Of a stretch of DNA of 64,000 nt, positions 11,530 through 23,150 are shown one piece after another (position 1 is the stretch's first letter; each line of letters begins with the position of its first letter). The DNA lies in contig OX388351.1 in the NCBI GenBank assembly GCA_947579665.1, forward strand, positions 53,514,939 through 53,578,938, read 5' to 3'. Below the pieces are notes generated by a model. The model saw nothing but the letters and a program-made list of their open reading frames with translations, did no database searches and had not been told where the DNA came from. The position numbers and the translations under genes are program-made. Origin of the DNA: Sympetrum striolatum. Taxonomy: Eukaryota > Arthropoda > Insecta > Odonata > Libellulidae.

Positions 11530-11783
11530 CGTGCAACAAGGAAAAATCCCAAGGAAAAACGGACTTTTAAAAAGTCTGTCGGGGCCGGGAATCGAACCTG
11601 GGGTCTTCCTCTATTCTTTAACCATCTAAGCTACCCGGCCAGAACAATTTAACAAACCGTTTTGGGAACTATGTGTGTTCAGGACGGGTAGCCTAGATGG
11701 TTAAGGCAGCCTCCCGGACAGAAGAAGATCCCGGGTTAGATTCCCGGCCCGGTCAGTCTTTTTTCAAGTCCGCATTTCCTTAT
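11530..11783. repeat. Fold-back dimer of a tRNA-like SINE (copy 1)
   Basis: Two tRNA-like units face each other across about 41 bases. Minus unit 11583-11640: starts GGCCGGGTAGCTTAGATGG, contains GGTTCGATTCC, ends CCCGGCC. Plus unit 11683-11754: contains the A box TAGCCTAGATGG, the B box GGTTAGATTCC and ends CCCGGTC. Outside the units the arms continue to match: ACAGACTTTTTAAAAGTCCG on one side and TCAGTCTTTTTTCAAGTCCG on the other. The same outer sequence (CCCAAGGAAAAACGGACTT) recurs at 23170, so the dimer is one repeat family. The units resemble a tRNA but lack a good anticodon arm, so they are not functional tRNA genes. Confidence 0.75.
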
Positions 11784-14130
11784 TATTATTATTTATAGCA
11801 CTTAATTAAATATTAACGATGAATCTTAAAGAAAAGAATGAAAAAAATTGAGTGATTGGAAATCCCTCGTTAACTCATGCAATCGGTTTAAAATGTTGTC
11901 CAAAAAGATTCTTTTTTTTTCTATCTTCGATTTATGTTTGTAAATTTCCTACCAACGTGAGATATATACGAATACATTGACATATAATTACTGAATATGT
12001 TAAAACGTATTTCTGAAATTTTCCTTGATTTTACGGATTATCCGTGGAATTTTATAACTGGATATTTCCGGATAATCACTGGGCTCCTGTCCCGAGGAAA
12101 ATTCAATCTTGAGCCGGTAGTGTACAAACAAATACATATGTTGGCCGTTCTTTTATACGTAGAAATCCCACGCAAGATTGAGAGAACTGACTTTCTCCAA
12201 TTACGTTAGCCCTTCGCTTCGACGGAAACCGCGTAGGCGTATGTTTGGGTACGTTCCTTTCGAACGCCAGATACTCCATCTGTGAAACATCAAAACAAAT
12301 TAAAGCACTCCTATGAAGTAATTCTCTTCCGTCTTCATCGTTATGAGATCACTCAGGTTGAATAAAGAGGTCAAGAAGAGAATTCTGTAAAGATATGCAA
12401 TCTAAAGATCTAAATTGAAGAGGCGTAGATACTCAATTTCGGCTTTAAACGACTTAGATACTTATGTATTAAATGCAAAAGATCTCCGTCGATATATATT
12501 GATTTCATAAATGGAAAAAATAAATTAAATTTGATTATATATTTTGCCGCAGAAAGCTACAATATACTAATGGCTATCAAAGTTCCATATTGGAACTTTG
12601 CAGAGATTGCTACAGTTACAGAAACCAAATTATGAAACTAATTTATCAAACGTTCCTATTGCCTTTGAGTGGATATACTCATTCTGAGAGCCTTCTTTAT
12701 TATATTTACCCACGTAGAGTTGCAATGCAAAGTTGTAACTTCCATACTCTCTGGTTCTATACTGTCTAGCTCTTTATTATTCTATTTCACAAATTCATCA
12801 GTAACTAAATTACATCCCTACCTTATTTTATTGAACTGTTCTTTCACAGAATCGTTTACTTTTCAGAAAATATCTACCTTGAATTTATGTTTGAAATACT
12901 TCTCACCAATCACATTCTTTCCTTTATTCTCTTAAAACACCTTATCACTTTCTACTAGATAATTTCTAGTTTCGCTTACTTTCCTCTATTATTACTTCCT
13001 GAAGATAAAATGGCTTAGACACAGATAGATAGAAGAGACAATTTAGTCTAAATACAGCCCTAAAGTGGTAAGTCAATGTTTAATATCGAGTTCATTTAAA
13101 TATATTTCCTCTAAGTGCCTGACTGTCGTAGTTAGTTCAAATGTGAGTTCAATGCAATTAAACACTGAACATTAAAAGAATTGTGACGTATTTAAGTTTA
13201 AACATAATAGCACAAAATATTTAATAAGGGTATAATAAAGAGGAAGAATATACTATGGATTACTTTAGTAATTCATAATTAATCTTAACTTTAATTAGCC
13301 ATGAAGAGGTTAATTCTCTCATCGTACTATAAATTATTCATCGTGCCTCCAAGTAAAATCCCTCTCGCCCTGTAGCCACTCAGAGAAATTCCTTCTGGAA
13401 ATAGAATATTTCACCAAACCCAAATGAAACAAAAGAAAGAAACTGATGCACAACACACGGTATTCCTAACATCTCATAGATTATTGCTTCACGAAAATTC
13501 CTCTCAACCGAGATGGATCAATCCTTCAATGGATTTATTTCCAACCTCATATTAGCCAAGCAAATAGATGCATTTTACGGCTTTTTGGGCCAAACTCCGA
13601 GGAAATCGAAGCGTATCGATAAATCCTCCCAGATATAACACTGAGATCCACGAGGGGGGGCTTATTTTAGCAACAGCTGTTAACTTGCGACATGTTTAAC
13701 GATTCGAGAGACCGGTCGTTCGGGGACATTTAATAACCTGAAGACAAGATCAGTTGAAATAAATAGAAGGTGAAAGGAGTCATGTGCCAAGAAACATCCG
13801 TATCCAAGCAAATAAATAAATAAAGGATCAAAAACAAGAAGGGTTTTGTATTGGGAGAAAGAGAGAGTATTTCGAAATTATCAATTTTCTTTCCCACAAA
13901 TCAAATAATTTACAATGCCTTAAAGAAGAACAAAGAGTGGTCGAAGATTAAAGGGGAATGTAACGGCAGAGGACTTTAAAACACATTTATCGCGAAACAT
14001 ACACATTATCTGCCCACTGTAAATGCAAATTGGAATGGGAATCAGGTGTATAACTTAACGGAACCGGTTTGGGGAATTAAATCTGTAAATCACTTGCAAG
14101 CAAATCTTTTGCTGTTATTTTTAAATGACC
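11784..14130. other. AT-rich non-coding stretch
   Basis: Apart from the small hairpin listed separately at 12578, nothing recognised. The 88-codon frame at 12669-12935 is rich in Ser, Phe, Leu and Ile, as any T-rich sequence would be. Confidence 0.55.
12578..12600. repeat. Small perfect hairpin
   Basis: CAAAGTTCCA and TGGAACTTTG form a perfect 10-bp stem around a 3-base loop (TAT). No T-run follows, and there is no sign that it acts as a terminator. The function is unknown. Confidence 0.8.
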
Positions 14131-14290
14131 CAGGCTGTAGGTGAAGCATTCAGCCCAGGGGGAGGTTTGAACTTCCATCATTAGTTACTAAGAGCCTTAG
14201 GGAATACAGTTTACTACGTAAAATGAGGAGTGAGGTAATTTACTCTTGTATTCCTCACTTGGCAAGAATGCTGTAAGCGGTACAAGTCGG
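14131..14290 (+). repeat. Dispersed repeat, ATGAGGAGTGAGGT family, copy 1
   Basis: AGGTGAAGCATTCAGCCC at the start and ATGAGGAGTGAGGTAATTTA, TTCCTCACTTGGC and GAATGCT towards the end are shared with 21658-21815. Both look like copies of a dispersed repeat of about 160 bp whose end is also present at 32110 (minus) and 55670. I remember similar strings from many insect genomes but cannot give its class. Confidence 0.6.
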
Positions 14291-14669
14291 CGTAAGTACA
14301 ACATAAAGACCATAAGAATAGCATTTCATATAATTTAATGGAGATTAACCAAAATGAAAATTCTATAGCACAGTGGATTTCCTACTACTACAATCACGAA
14401 CAGACTTGGACAAAACTAAATAAAAGATACATTTTCCTCTATCCTACAACAAAATGAAACGTAAAATATATCCTACATCGAGATACGGTAGCATGAACTA
14501 TCACAAAGATAAGCCTATAAAATTCAGACAAGTTTTTTGACTAAATTTGAAGAGGTATTAACTTCGTTGAAATTTTCACATCGTTAACTGTTGTTTTACG
14601 AATTTATCAATAAGATTAGAAAATAAGCGATGAGAGTAATAAAAATTCAACAAAATAAGCTAACATTAA

Positions 14670-15045
14670 TTTAGGGATAGAACTGAAAATAGAGAAATTG
14701 TGGATTAAAAATAAATTCAATACTAATCATTTTTATCTAGATTCTACACAAATTATTTCCTTTATGTATTCATAATCAAAAAGTAGTAAAATGTGCCACT
14801 AAATACGTAAATAATTCTATTCTTTCAGCTTGAAACTTAAATTAATTAAACATTAAATTGAGAATAAAACTTGAGAAGATTGAATATCAATATTGTGGAG
14901 TTAAAAAAATATGCAAGATCAAACATTACAACATATATCCTACACAAAATATTTTCTCTGCATACATTACAAATTAAAACATACTAAAAAGTGCCATTAA
15001 ATCAGTTAACTATTATATTCTTGAAGTTTTACATGTTTACGTGTG
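14670..15045 (+). repeat. Diverged ~196-bp tandem duplication
   Basis: Two consecutive segments align in order. The first has AAATTGTGGATTAAAAATAA, CTACACAAATTATTTCC and AAAATGTGCCACTAAAT. The second has ATATTGTGGAGTTAAAAAAA, CTACACAAAATATTTTC and AAAAAGTGCCATTAAAT. The offset at TACACAAA is 196 bases. It is an old duplication in very AT-rich sequence. No function is apparent. Confidence 0.5.
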
Positions 15046-15799
15046 GTCTCTAGGATACATAAATACATTCCTGCAACAGCGTTATCATGAGCATTTACGA
15101 CTGTCATCTTCTTCCCCTACAAATGTTTCGAAGGAGCATCTTTATGACTAAATCCATTGTTCCCTTCTCAAGGGATAGAGAAGTTTCCTATAATATTTAA
15201 AGACTTGTTAATCCTAACATAACTCTGTAACATAAACCTCTCCCTAACACACGTGTTTCACTTCTCTATTCTTTGACTTTTTTCATCTATTCTTTCCTTC
15301 CCTCAGTTTTTAGCCTCTCTCTAATAGACACGCGGTGGTTTTTGGACGCGGTCTTGGATCTATTTTGTCCTCCGTGGAGTAGCTACGCTGGAGACTTCTC
15401 GGATATCTAGCCACGCCTACATTTTAATCTCACATCTTTTATTTTTATTTTCACACCTCAACTCTAAAATTGAACACTAATTCTGTCGTATTGCAAGTTG
15501 AATTTTCTCAGCTATTCTTGCTTGTTAGCTTGGATTAGACTGACTGAATAATTAGCAAGGTTAGGAACGAGTGAGCCTTACTTACGCCATACCTTGCATG
15601 TGTAATATTTTAATTTTAATTTAATACATTTAATAATATGTAGTACTAAATTATTTTAAATGTAAATTATCGATAGTTAAAATTAGTTATTTAGTAGTAA
15701 AATAGATTATTAATCTAATTCAAATAGAACAAATAAATAATTTTATCATTTAATATACTTGACCTAACCATCGACAGAATAAATGGGTGGGTCAAGTAC
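15046..15799. other. AT-rich non-coding stretch
   Basis: Nothing recognised. Confidence 0.55.
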
Positions 15800-15995
15800 T
15801 GAGGGGAGAGAGATATATGAAGACTGTAATTGAGGGTAGAATTCAGGGTAAAAGAAAGAGAGGAAAACAAAGACAAAAGACGCTGGATAACATAGAGGAG
15901 AGATTAACTACAAGGAAATGAAGAAGATGGCGCTTAATAGGGATTTTTGAGCGTACATGAACCTACCGAATGGTAGAACACTTATGATGAATATA
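15800..15995 (+). mobile_element. LINE family A tail: end of a reverse transcriptase ORF plus 3' UTR
   Basis: One frame reads GKRKRGKQRQKTLDNIEERL (from about 15846), the basic C-terminal segment typical of arthropod non-LTR retrotransposon polyproteins. One frameshift later it continues EMKKMALNRDF and stops. The following ATGAACCTACCGAATGGTAG and ACTTATGATGAATATA recur in the copies at 33.1, 40.1 and 59.4 kb. The reverse transcriptase core is absent, so this is a dead 5'-truncated copy. Confidence 0.65.
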
Positions 15996-16890
15996 CTATT
16001 GTAATATTTTAAATATTATTCTCTCACAAAATTGACGATCAATAAAGAGTAAGATGTGGGAAATTTTCTCAAATAAAGGTTGACTACGAAAATAACAGGT
16101 TTCGAGAAAATATCCCAAGGAGAAATGAAAATTTATTTTACACGCAGAAGAATAAAATATAAAACCAACATTCATAGTGTTCAATCTAAAAATCAAGCTT
16201 TCCACGATAAATTAAAACATTATCCGAAAACTTTCCTTTCCGACTCTCAAGGGAAGTTGTTGAAAATTATTAAAACTTTTCAGAATTCCAATTGCCCCGG
16301 CACTACGATACCGACTCTAATATAAACGTGGAAAATTATATTATTTCTTTATCTCCGAAAAACGGGGAGCTGATTTTCGCACACAACTGCCAAGGTGGGT
16401 AAAATTTTCGCATTTTTATTCATCTTCCCAAAAAGGATGGGAAAGCAATCCTTTTAGTTCACAACATAACGCACGAACTCGCTTGTATCTCGGGTCAATG
16501 GTCAATAGAACATGGGAAATTTTACAGCTAAACCAGCAGCGAAGTTCCACCAACCTCATTTGAAATGAGATTCATATTTTATAGCGAGAAAATGTGAGGT
16601 AGTAATGAATACTCTTAAAAAATAGAGGAAGTTTTAATTTAACAGCGCTTTTCCAACAAGACAATTTCCTGAAAAAGCAGCAACAACCACAATGGTATCA
16701 ATCGTTGGAGGCTCTGAAAAGCTTCTGGTTCATGAATTGGTTTAGCAACGTTACCATCTACAACGTAATTCCGTCAAAATTGTTTCCAAAAACCACCTCT
16801 AATTTAAAAATGGTTTTTCATAAATATAAAAATAAACGCTGTTCTTAGTAAAGCTAGTAAAATCGAAATTGAATTGCTTTGGAGAATTTT
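15996..16890. other. AT-rich non-coding stretch
   Basis: Nothing recognised. The frames at 15996-16205 (minus) and 16080-16325 (plus) overlap and have no motif. Confidence 0.5.
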
Positions 16891-17008
16891 TAATTTCGGT
16901 ACATATGATTTCGTATATATAATTTCCGTACATATGATATTTTTGATTTCGGTATATGAATTTTTAATTTGGGTACATACGATATTATATTTCGGTACAT
17001 ATGATATA
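16891..17008 (+). repeat. Short irregular minisatellite
   Basis: Five copies of a unit like AATTTCGGTACATATGATAT start at 16892, 16921, 16945, 16966 and 16988. Spacing varies from 21 to 29 bases, so copies have gained and lost bases. The GTACATATGAT core is conserved best. Confidence 0.75.
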
Positions 17009-20000
17009 ATTATTCGAACTTGAAAGAATTTGCTGACATTTTAAGAATGTCCTTCTTCTATTTCAAAGCTTTTATCCGGTATGTCCAACTTTGAAATTTA
17101 TGTGAAACTGCTCGATTGAATTAATTACATTAATTTTACCTCAGCATTTTGTACTTTAATCTAGCTAAGAATACATATTGTGATTCATTTTCATGAACAA
17201 GCTTGTTTGATGATTAATTTACCTCGAAAAAATATTCTCCAATATGAATTATATTTATCGTTATATATTTCTAGCCGGTAATTATACATCTTCCACATTA
17301 ATTATTCCGTTTGCAGCAGGGCAATCAAAATATTTTTTTTTGCAATTTCGTCCATCCATAAATTCATCAACTTTTTCAACTGTCGACGTCTCATAAATAT
17401 AGCTGAATTATTAAATTTTGATCAACGAGGCTGGTTGAGGATATTCAGAAATTTAACGAACAGGAAATTACGCAAGGATACACCCCTTCGCGTGTGGTTT
17501 ATTTTCTACGCAGGATATGCAAAATGAAGAAAAGCTGTCTTATTTTGAGGCGGCGGAAATTTAAGTTTGACAGCCTTCGGAACATGTGCTTGAGGACTTA
17601 ATTATCACTTGACAGAGAGCCATCCAGCCTTTCGTTAGGCTCGGGTTTTGGGGCTCTCCCATGTTGGAAGCTATATTTATCTAGCCGCCATTTATATTTA
17701 TGCGGGTTATATTCGATATGCAATAATATTGGTGAGCTTTTAACGAGAACATCCCGATAAATTTGGAGATTCGAACGTGCCGAAGATGTAAGCATAATGT
17801 ATTACAAAATCAAGGGGAAACTCGTTGCGGTGACGGAAATTGAGCAAGGTGATTCGCAATGCAATTGCAGTACTGAATATATAGCATTCACGCCCATTGA
17901 GTTGCAAGCACATTCGAGATAAGGTCATTGCCCTGTTCTGGTGTTTTGAATCACAACGGGCCTAAGTGCCGCAATGATTTCATACACATTTAGCAACAAA
18001 ACTAGTTGAAAAAGGACGTTTTATCACGCTGTTTATGTTTTCTAACTTATTTCATCATTGTCTACATATTCTTCGATAAGAAGTTTGGCCTCCTTTCACA
18101 TGAAAGATCCTGAAATACCTTGGTCATTAGTGAGGGCCAAGAAGCTGGACTTGGGTAACAACGACAATTAGAAAATTCCGTATTTGCAACTAAAAATGAT
18201 CAGACAACAAAAGAGGGATACAATTATGATAAACAAGAAGAGAATTCTGGGGGAGCAATATCAAAGACTTCCGCCTTCACTTTGTGGAACCTCATATTCA
18301 AAACTTAAGATCGATACACAACTCACTATTCCACTATTACGATGAGTGTTAGATTTTTTATGAAATACGGACATGGATGCTTATAACTCTTTTGTTATGA
18401 ATTCCTAGATGTGTTTTTCACAAAAATTATAATAAATATTAAAACCGATCCAACTACTATTTAATATTATACGGAATTGAATGAAAATACTTTTATAAAG
18501 CGAATAGTTTCCTTTTGGTGCAATCATAAATGCATCCAATTCTTCCCCACCTTTGGTTTAAGGTTTTTCAGTAGCTACAGGCTAGAGAAATCAAGGTGAT
18601 GTACGAATTTTTTTACAGCAAACACAAAAGTAAATTATAGCTCCCCAAATGAATTTGCTTAAGAACTTCCACACGTAATTACTTTAAACGTTTTCTAGCT
18701 ACTTTTGCCAATAGAAATATAACTATTCTAAGCAGACTAAGATGCTAAGTATAGAATCGTTATTACCAAGGATGCAACATATTTGAGATTGGACGTGCGA
18801 TAAAGAATAGGTCGTCATTACACAATTCCGCTAAAAAAGATTAGGATGTAAAACCAAACATTACGTGACTAAAACAGCAATAATAAACACTATACACCTA
18901 CTAATAAACAGCAATTCAAACGCACGATACGACAGAAATGTATCCCTTCCATCGAAATTTAGCTAAAAGGAAGGCGCTGACAGAAAAGTTCCAGTGTAAA
19001 CAAAACGTGTATCGTGTTTCATATTTAAAACATACATCAATCGAGTTGGCGAGGGGGTATTTAAAAATGATTAAGAGGAAACGGGTAAACTTTGAAACCG
19101 GTATGAGAACCGGTCGCAATGAAAATATACAGTGAGAAGATTACAGCCGTCATCTTTATCATTCTCACAATAATTCATTTTTTGGAAACGCTTTTCCGTA
19201 AACAAAGTCGCAATCTAACCCAAGCGTTAAGTCACCAAAACTGAAGATTAGCTTTCGATAAGAAAGTCCGCTTAACCACGAAAATAAAGTAAAGAGACTA
19301 TTTTCAAATTTTACAAACTGAACTTGAAGAAAATGAGAAATCGATCATCAATATTAGTATATTAGCCTTACTTTAAATAACTATACTCCATACGATCCCA
19401 AATAGCTTATTATTTAAAAAAAATGTAGGTATGAAATTACCACCGTACTAAATTATTGTTCATCGATCAAAATTTCGTCGAAACTTTGCAAAGTAAACTT
19501 TATTCATACAGTAAAGGAGGACTTCAAGTTCAAGGAGGCTTATTACACTAAAAACTGTCATCGGATAGCTATTAATTTTAATTTATTTACTGATTGGAAG
19601 AATATTTATATGGTATTCGCTTTCCAGCAGTTACAAAATTCCCTGAATATTCCGGGGAATTATTTTCGATTTACCAGGGTATTCTAAATCTATAAATAAG
19701 TACAGTTATGGCTAAATATTAGTCTTGGGGTCATAATTACGAAATCAAGGTTCCAGAAATGGCGAGAGACAGAGATTTATCACAATTTTGTCTGTGTCTC
19801 AGAGCCAACCAGAGACAAAAGCGAGCCGAGCTGTCCCCAAAGTTTGAAGGAGAGGCTAACGAATGCCTTTCTCAAGGGAAGCTCAACTCCAACCATTTTC
19901 ATAAAATCAACAGCTTACGGCTTTGGATTACGTCATTTTAGTTCACACGAAAATATAAATTAGTGTAAGGGCTTTACCTGTAAAGGCAACTCACTATTCT

Positions 20001-20990
20001 CTGCTTATTTCTTTGTGTATTCTAGGAATAAATCTTGGAAAGTAAATCTTAGAACTCTGTCTCCAGCACAGAATAGTCATTTATCTAAATTTAAGCTCAG
20101 AGGGAAGAGAATTAAGTAGTTCCTCCATAGAATAAATATCAAATTTCAAAATCTTCTTTAATTTAATAGAAGTTCTCTTTTTTCCCATATGCCAAATTGA
20201 AAAGAAAGAGGTAGGCTATTCTAGCTACAGAGTAAATCTAATATGTTCCCTGAAGCAACTGCCTCAATTGCTCACCGTCTGAAACCAGCCGCGTAGAGTA
20301 ACGACGTAAGAAACTAACGAAGCTAGGCATTCCATGGTGAAAACTGGGTTTAAAAGAAACCTTTCGTTTACGCAAATCACTTCGTATTTCAAACTTTTAC
20401 CTGCTTCAAACATCAAGAAAAAGGGCGGTAAAATCCCCCGCAAAACCTTCCGCTGGCAAAATAAGCAGGACCTTCGTTCGGTAGAGGAAAAAGCGAAAGA
20501 GATAACAATTACAAGTCGTCTCTTTCGCGTGGAGGAGGGTTGGGAAGGGTGCCGAAAAGCCTCAATTCGAAAACAACTTTTGTTCCACCAGAGGGAAACA
20601 GAGGAATAAAATTAGCAGCGGGAAAACATTATGGGCACTCCATGTGTCGAAAAGCTGAATCCAAGTGCGCAAAAATACATTCGTTTTTCACTTGTCAAGT
20701 CCGATCGTCAAAATCACCCTGGAGCGAACAAATATTGAATTTCTTTTGCTCCGGCCTCACTACGGGGAAAGTAATGATTTAATCAACAAATTAAAATACG
20801 ACTTTCCAAATTTTCACCTCAGTTTATATTATTTTTTATAGGGTAGAATAATTATTAAATATAGCACCTAATGGATAAAAATCCATTTACATTTCCCATT
20901 TTTTGTTTGTTTTATGTTATTATGTAGATTGCTATTATTTATTTAAATGTGAACTGAATCTCATTTATGTATCGCACGCAAGTACTTACT
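17009..20990. other. Long non-coding stretch, nothing recognised
   Basis: About 4 kb of mostly AT-rich sequence. The 91-codon frame at 20334-20609 is rich in Lys, Arg and Glu and lies in a slightly GC-richer patch. I recognise no domain, and an overlapping frame (20540-20782) argues for chance. No tandem or inverted repeats of note. Confidence 0.45.
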
Positions 20991-21280
20991 ATGTTCTTTT
21001 TTCTCATCTTTTAGTTATTACTATCATTAGGTTTGCTCAGGTTTATCAGGTTCAGGGTGTATTCTAGCAGTGGATTTTTCCCCTAAAAATCTTTTAGGTT
21101 TTCTACGTCCATAATTCTTCTAAGTGTTTCTCATACTGTTCTCTTTAATGTAATTATTCTATTAATTAATTAATAAATATATAAAATAATAATAAATAAT
21201 TAATGAGGATAGGTTTGATGGAAGAAGAGACTTACAGCCTCAATCTCGCCCAAATAAAGCCGACCGTTATTATTATTAAA
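20991..21280 (+). mobile_element. LINE 3' tail, family B, longest copy
   Basis: The 3' block GAAGAGACTTACAGCCTCAA then TCTCGCCCAAATAAAGCCGA ends in TTATTATTATTAAA. Upstream, a T-rich stretch with TTAGGTTTTCTACGTCCATA and TTCTCTTTAATGTAATTATT parallels the sequence before the 34588 copy (TTAGGTTTTTTACCCCCATA and TTTCTCTTTAATTAACTTAT). This gives about 250 bases of shared 3' UTR. AATAAAG within the block may be a retained polyadenylation signal. Confidence 0.6.
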
Positions 21281-21657
21281 TTATCGAGAAGTAAAAGAAA
21301 ATACATAAAATAGGGATTTTTGGACACAAAATATCTACTGAAAGGTATGTAACGTGTGCGAGGTGAAAGTTTTTAGTTAACAAATTTTCCCAACGCTTTT
21401 CTATAGGTCTACAAGACTCGCGTGTTGGTGCAGACGACGTCAATCAATACGAAAAAAGTGGCTCTCGAACCTCTTAAATCGATGATCCTCAATTTCAGGC
21501 TATCGTGTCTACAAACCGTTAACCGTGGGTGGATATCTTATAGAGTATTCCCCTCATACGTCTAATGCACTTGGGAAATACCCAATCGAATGTCATAGCA
21601 TGCGTGATAACGTTCTAGTAGGAGGTTTGTAATTGGAAATTTCCTTTGAGAATGAAA

Positions 21658-21815
21658 AGTCTGTCGGTGAAGTATTCAGCCCGAAGGCCGGCTGGTACCC
21701 AACCTCCTCCACCATAAGCTATCAAGAGCAAATAAAAGGGAATGGCGGTTACTGTATAAGCAAGATGAGGAATGAGGTAGGCTGCCAATGCTTTCCTCAC
21801 CAAGCATTAATACTA
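21658..21815 (+). repeat. Dispersed repeat, ATGAGGAGTGAGGT family, copy 2
   Basis: CGGTGAAGTATTCAGCCCGA at the start and AAGATGAGGAATGAGGTAGG, then GCTTTCCTCACCAAGCATTA, at the end match the copy at 14131-14290 in the same order and spacing. The middle is diverged. Confidence 0.6.
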
Positions 21816-22080
21816 TTGTGGGACATGTCCACTTATGCGAAACACAATAACTATATGAGTAATACTTTTCATAGCAATCCAGAAGGAGATTAATTAGGTT
21901 CTATCTATCTAAATCGAGACTTACACAATCTAATCGACTATTAACATCCCCATGTTCCTCGTAATTTTCCTCCCGCCACCCTCCAATTTTCGTTGTGCTA
22001 TGTTACAATTTGTAACTTTCACAGCTTCTTTTTACTCCTATTTCATTTGTAATTTCATATAATTTGATCTAACATTATTT

Positions 22081-22141
22081 GTGTCGGCTACATGTAAAAC
22101 AGGACTTTCCAGTCCCAATTTCGCCGAATTAGGTACGCGAT
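22081..22141 (+). mobile_element. LINE 3' tail, family B
   Basis: ACAGGACTTTCCAGTCCCAA then TTTCGCCGAATTAGGTACG is a copy of the family B block. It lies directly before the short repeat starting near 22150, suggesting nested or adjacent insertions. Confidence 0.45.
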
Positions 22142-22149
22142 CTTTCTGT

Positions 22150-22310
22150 CTTACATCTACATTAATACCCTAAAGGCCGCCTTTCGGCGTGTGCCAGGGG
22201 GTGTAAACACCAGTTGAATCTAAACTACTTCCTTATTCGATTATTGTCGCATATCGTTCGCGGAAAGAATGAATTTTAAGGTCTTAGCTGGCGCTAGTTA
22301 TAAATCAACC
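22150..22310 (+). repeat. CCCTGCAAGCCGCC-type dispersed repeat, copy 1
   Basis: CATCTACATTAATACCCTAA then AGGCCGCCTTTCGGCGTGTG and CCAGGGGGTG form an imperfect hairpin. The following TATCGTTCGCGGAAAGAATG matches TATATTTCGCGGAAAAAATG in the copy at 60684. A shorter copy lies at 25757. Similar strings occur widely in arthropod genomes as I remember them. I cannot state the class. Confidence 0.6.
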
Positions 22311-22322
22311 CGCTTTTGAATA

Positions 22323-22645
22323 CCCTAGAACAGTGCTTCCCAAACTTCCATTTTACCACCCCCTAATTCTCGCACCACAAACCTCCACCGACATCTATAA
22401 AAAATATTTCTTAAAGACTAAATCCGCAGAATGAATAAAAAGCAAAATAGAAGCTACAAGGTTTAAAACGTCCACCAAATCATTATATCTGATGTTTAGT
22501 AACTGCTAAGAGCCCAGTAAAATTGAGTATAAATAGAAATTCGATCAAGTAGGAATAAAATACCTTAGCATCAAGCGCCCCTTGGATTACTATATCACCC
22601 AAAAGGGGGGCGCTATTGCTCACTTAAAGAATCACTGTCCTAGAA
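22323..22645 (+). mobile_element. Non-autonomous hAT element (MITE) with target duplication
   Basis: The element spans 22331-22637 (307 bp). It starts CAGTGCTTCCCAAACTT and ends AAGAATCACTG, so the outermost bases (CAGTG/CACTG) are inverted, as in hAT elements. It is flanked by 8-bp direct repeats, CCCTAGAA (22323-22330) and TCCTAGAA (22638-22645), differing at one base. An 8-bp duplication is the hAT signature. There is no transposase frame inside, so it would have been moved by an element elsewhere. Confidence 0.75.
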
Positions 22646-22880
22646 GGTCCGTAGGATACACTTAAAGAAACGCAGTACTTAAACTAGGCAAAATAGTTCT
22701 TCATGAAGCGGCTATTATCTAATTGTATCATAAACAGCGAATCGAAAGATACAGCGTATCAAAAACATAAATCATAGGGAACTGAGTCATTAATCAATTC
22801 AACAGAATTAAACTTCGGCTAGGGAGAAGATGCAAGTGAGATGATTAAGTTATAAATAAATCAAGCGGAAGGGAGAGCGT

Positions 22881-22980
22881 GCGTGGGCGGTAGTGGACAT
22901 TCTCATTCAGAAGAGAAGCCACGCGCAGTCGTACGGAACGTCATGCGCACGCGGGAGGGGTTAAAGGCGATCGTAAACAA
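22881..22980. promoter_or_regulatory. Cluster of Egr-, NRF-1- and FOX-like sites
   Basis: GCGTGGGCG (22881-22889) is the exact Egr/Zif268 consensus. TGCGCACGCGGG (22944-22955) matches the NRF-1 (ewg) palindrome at 11 of 12 positions. GTAAACAA (22973-22980) is a forkhead core. The patch 22865-23060 is CpG-rich against an AT-rich background. This would suit a promoter or enhancer, but no exon is recognised on either side. Confidence 0.35.
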
Positions 22981-23150
22981 CCTTCCGACGTCGTAAAACT
23001 TAAATAGCATTCACATTCCGCGACCGAAAGGTAAATAAACACTCCTCGGTCCCTCTACGAAGGTATCGAGGCTTTTACCGAATTTCTGTGGAGTTTAGAC
23101 CGATGCGCACCTAGCAACGCGTCTCTAATAAACAAACATAAGGAAAAGGG

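Noticed and set aside
11583..11754. Possible pair of functional tRNA genes
   Set aside because: The units have A/B boxes and acceptor-like ends, but no sound anticodon stem and loop. One is only 58 bases long. They belong to a repeat found at several places.
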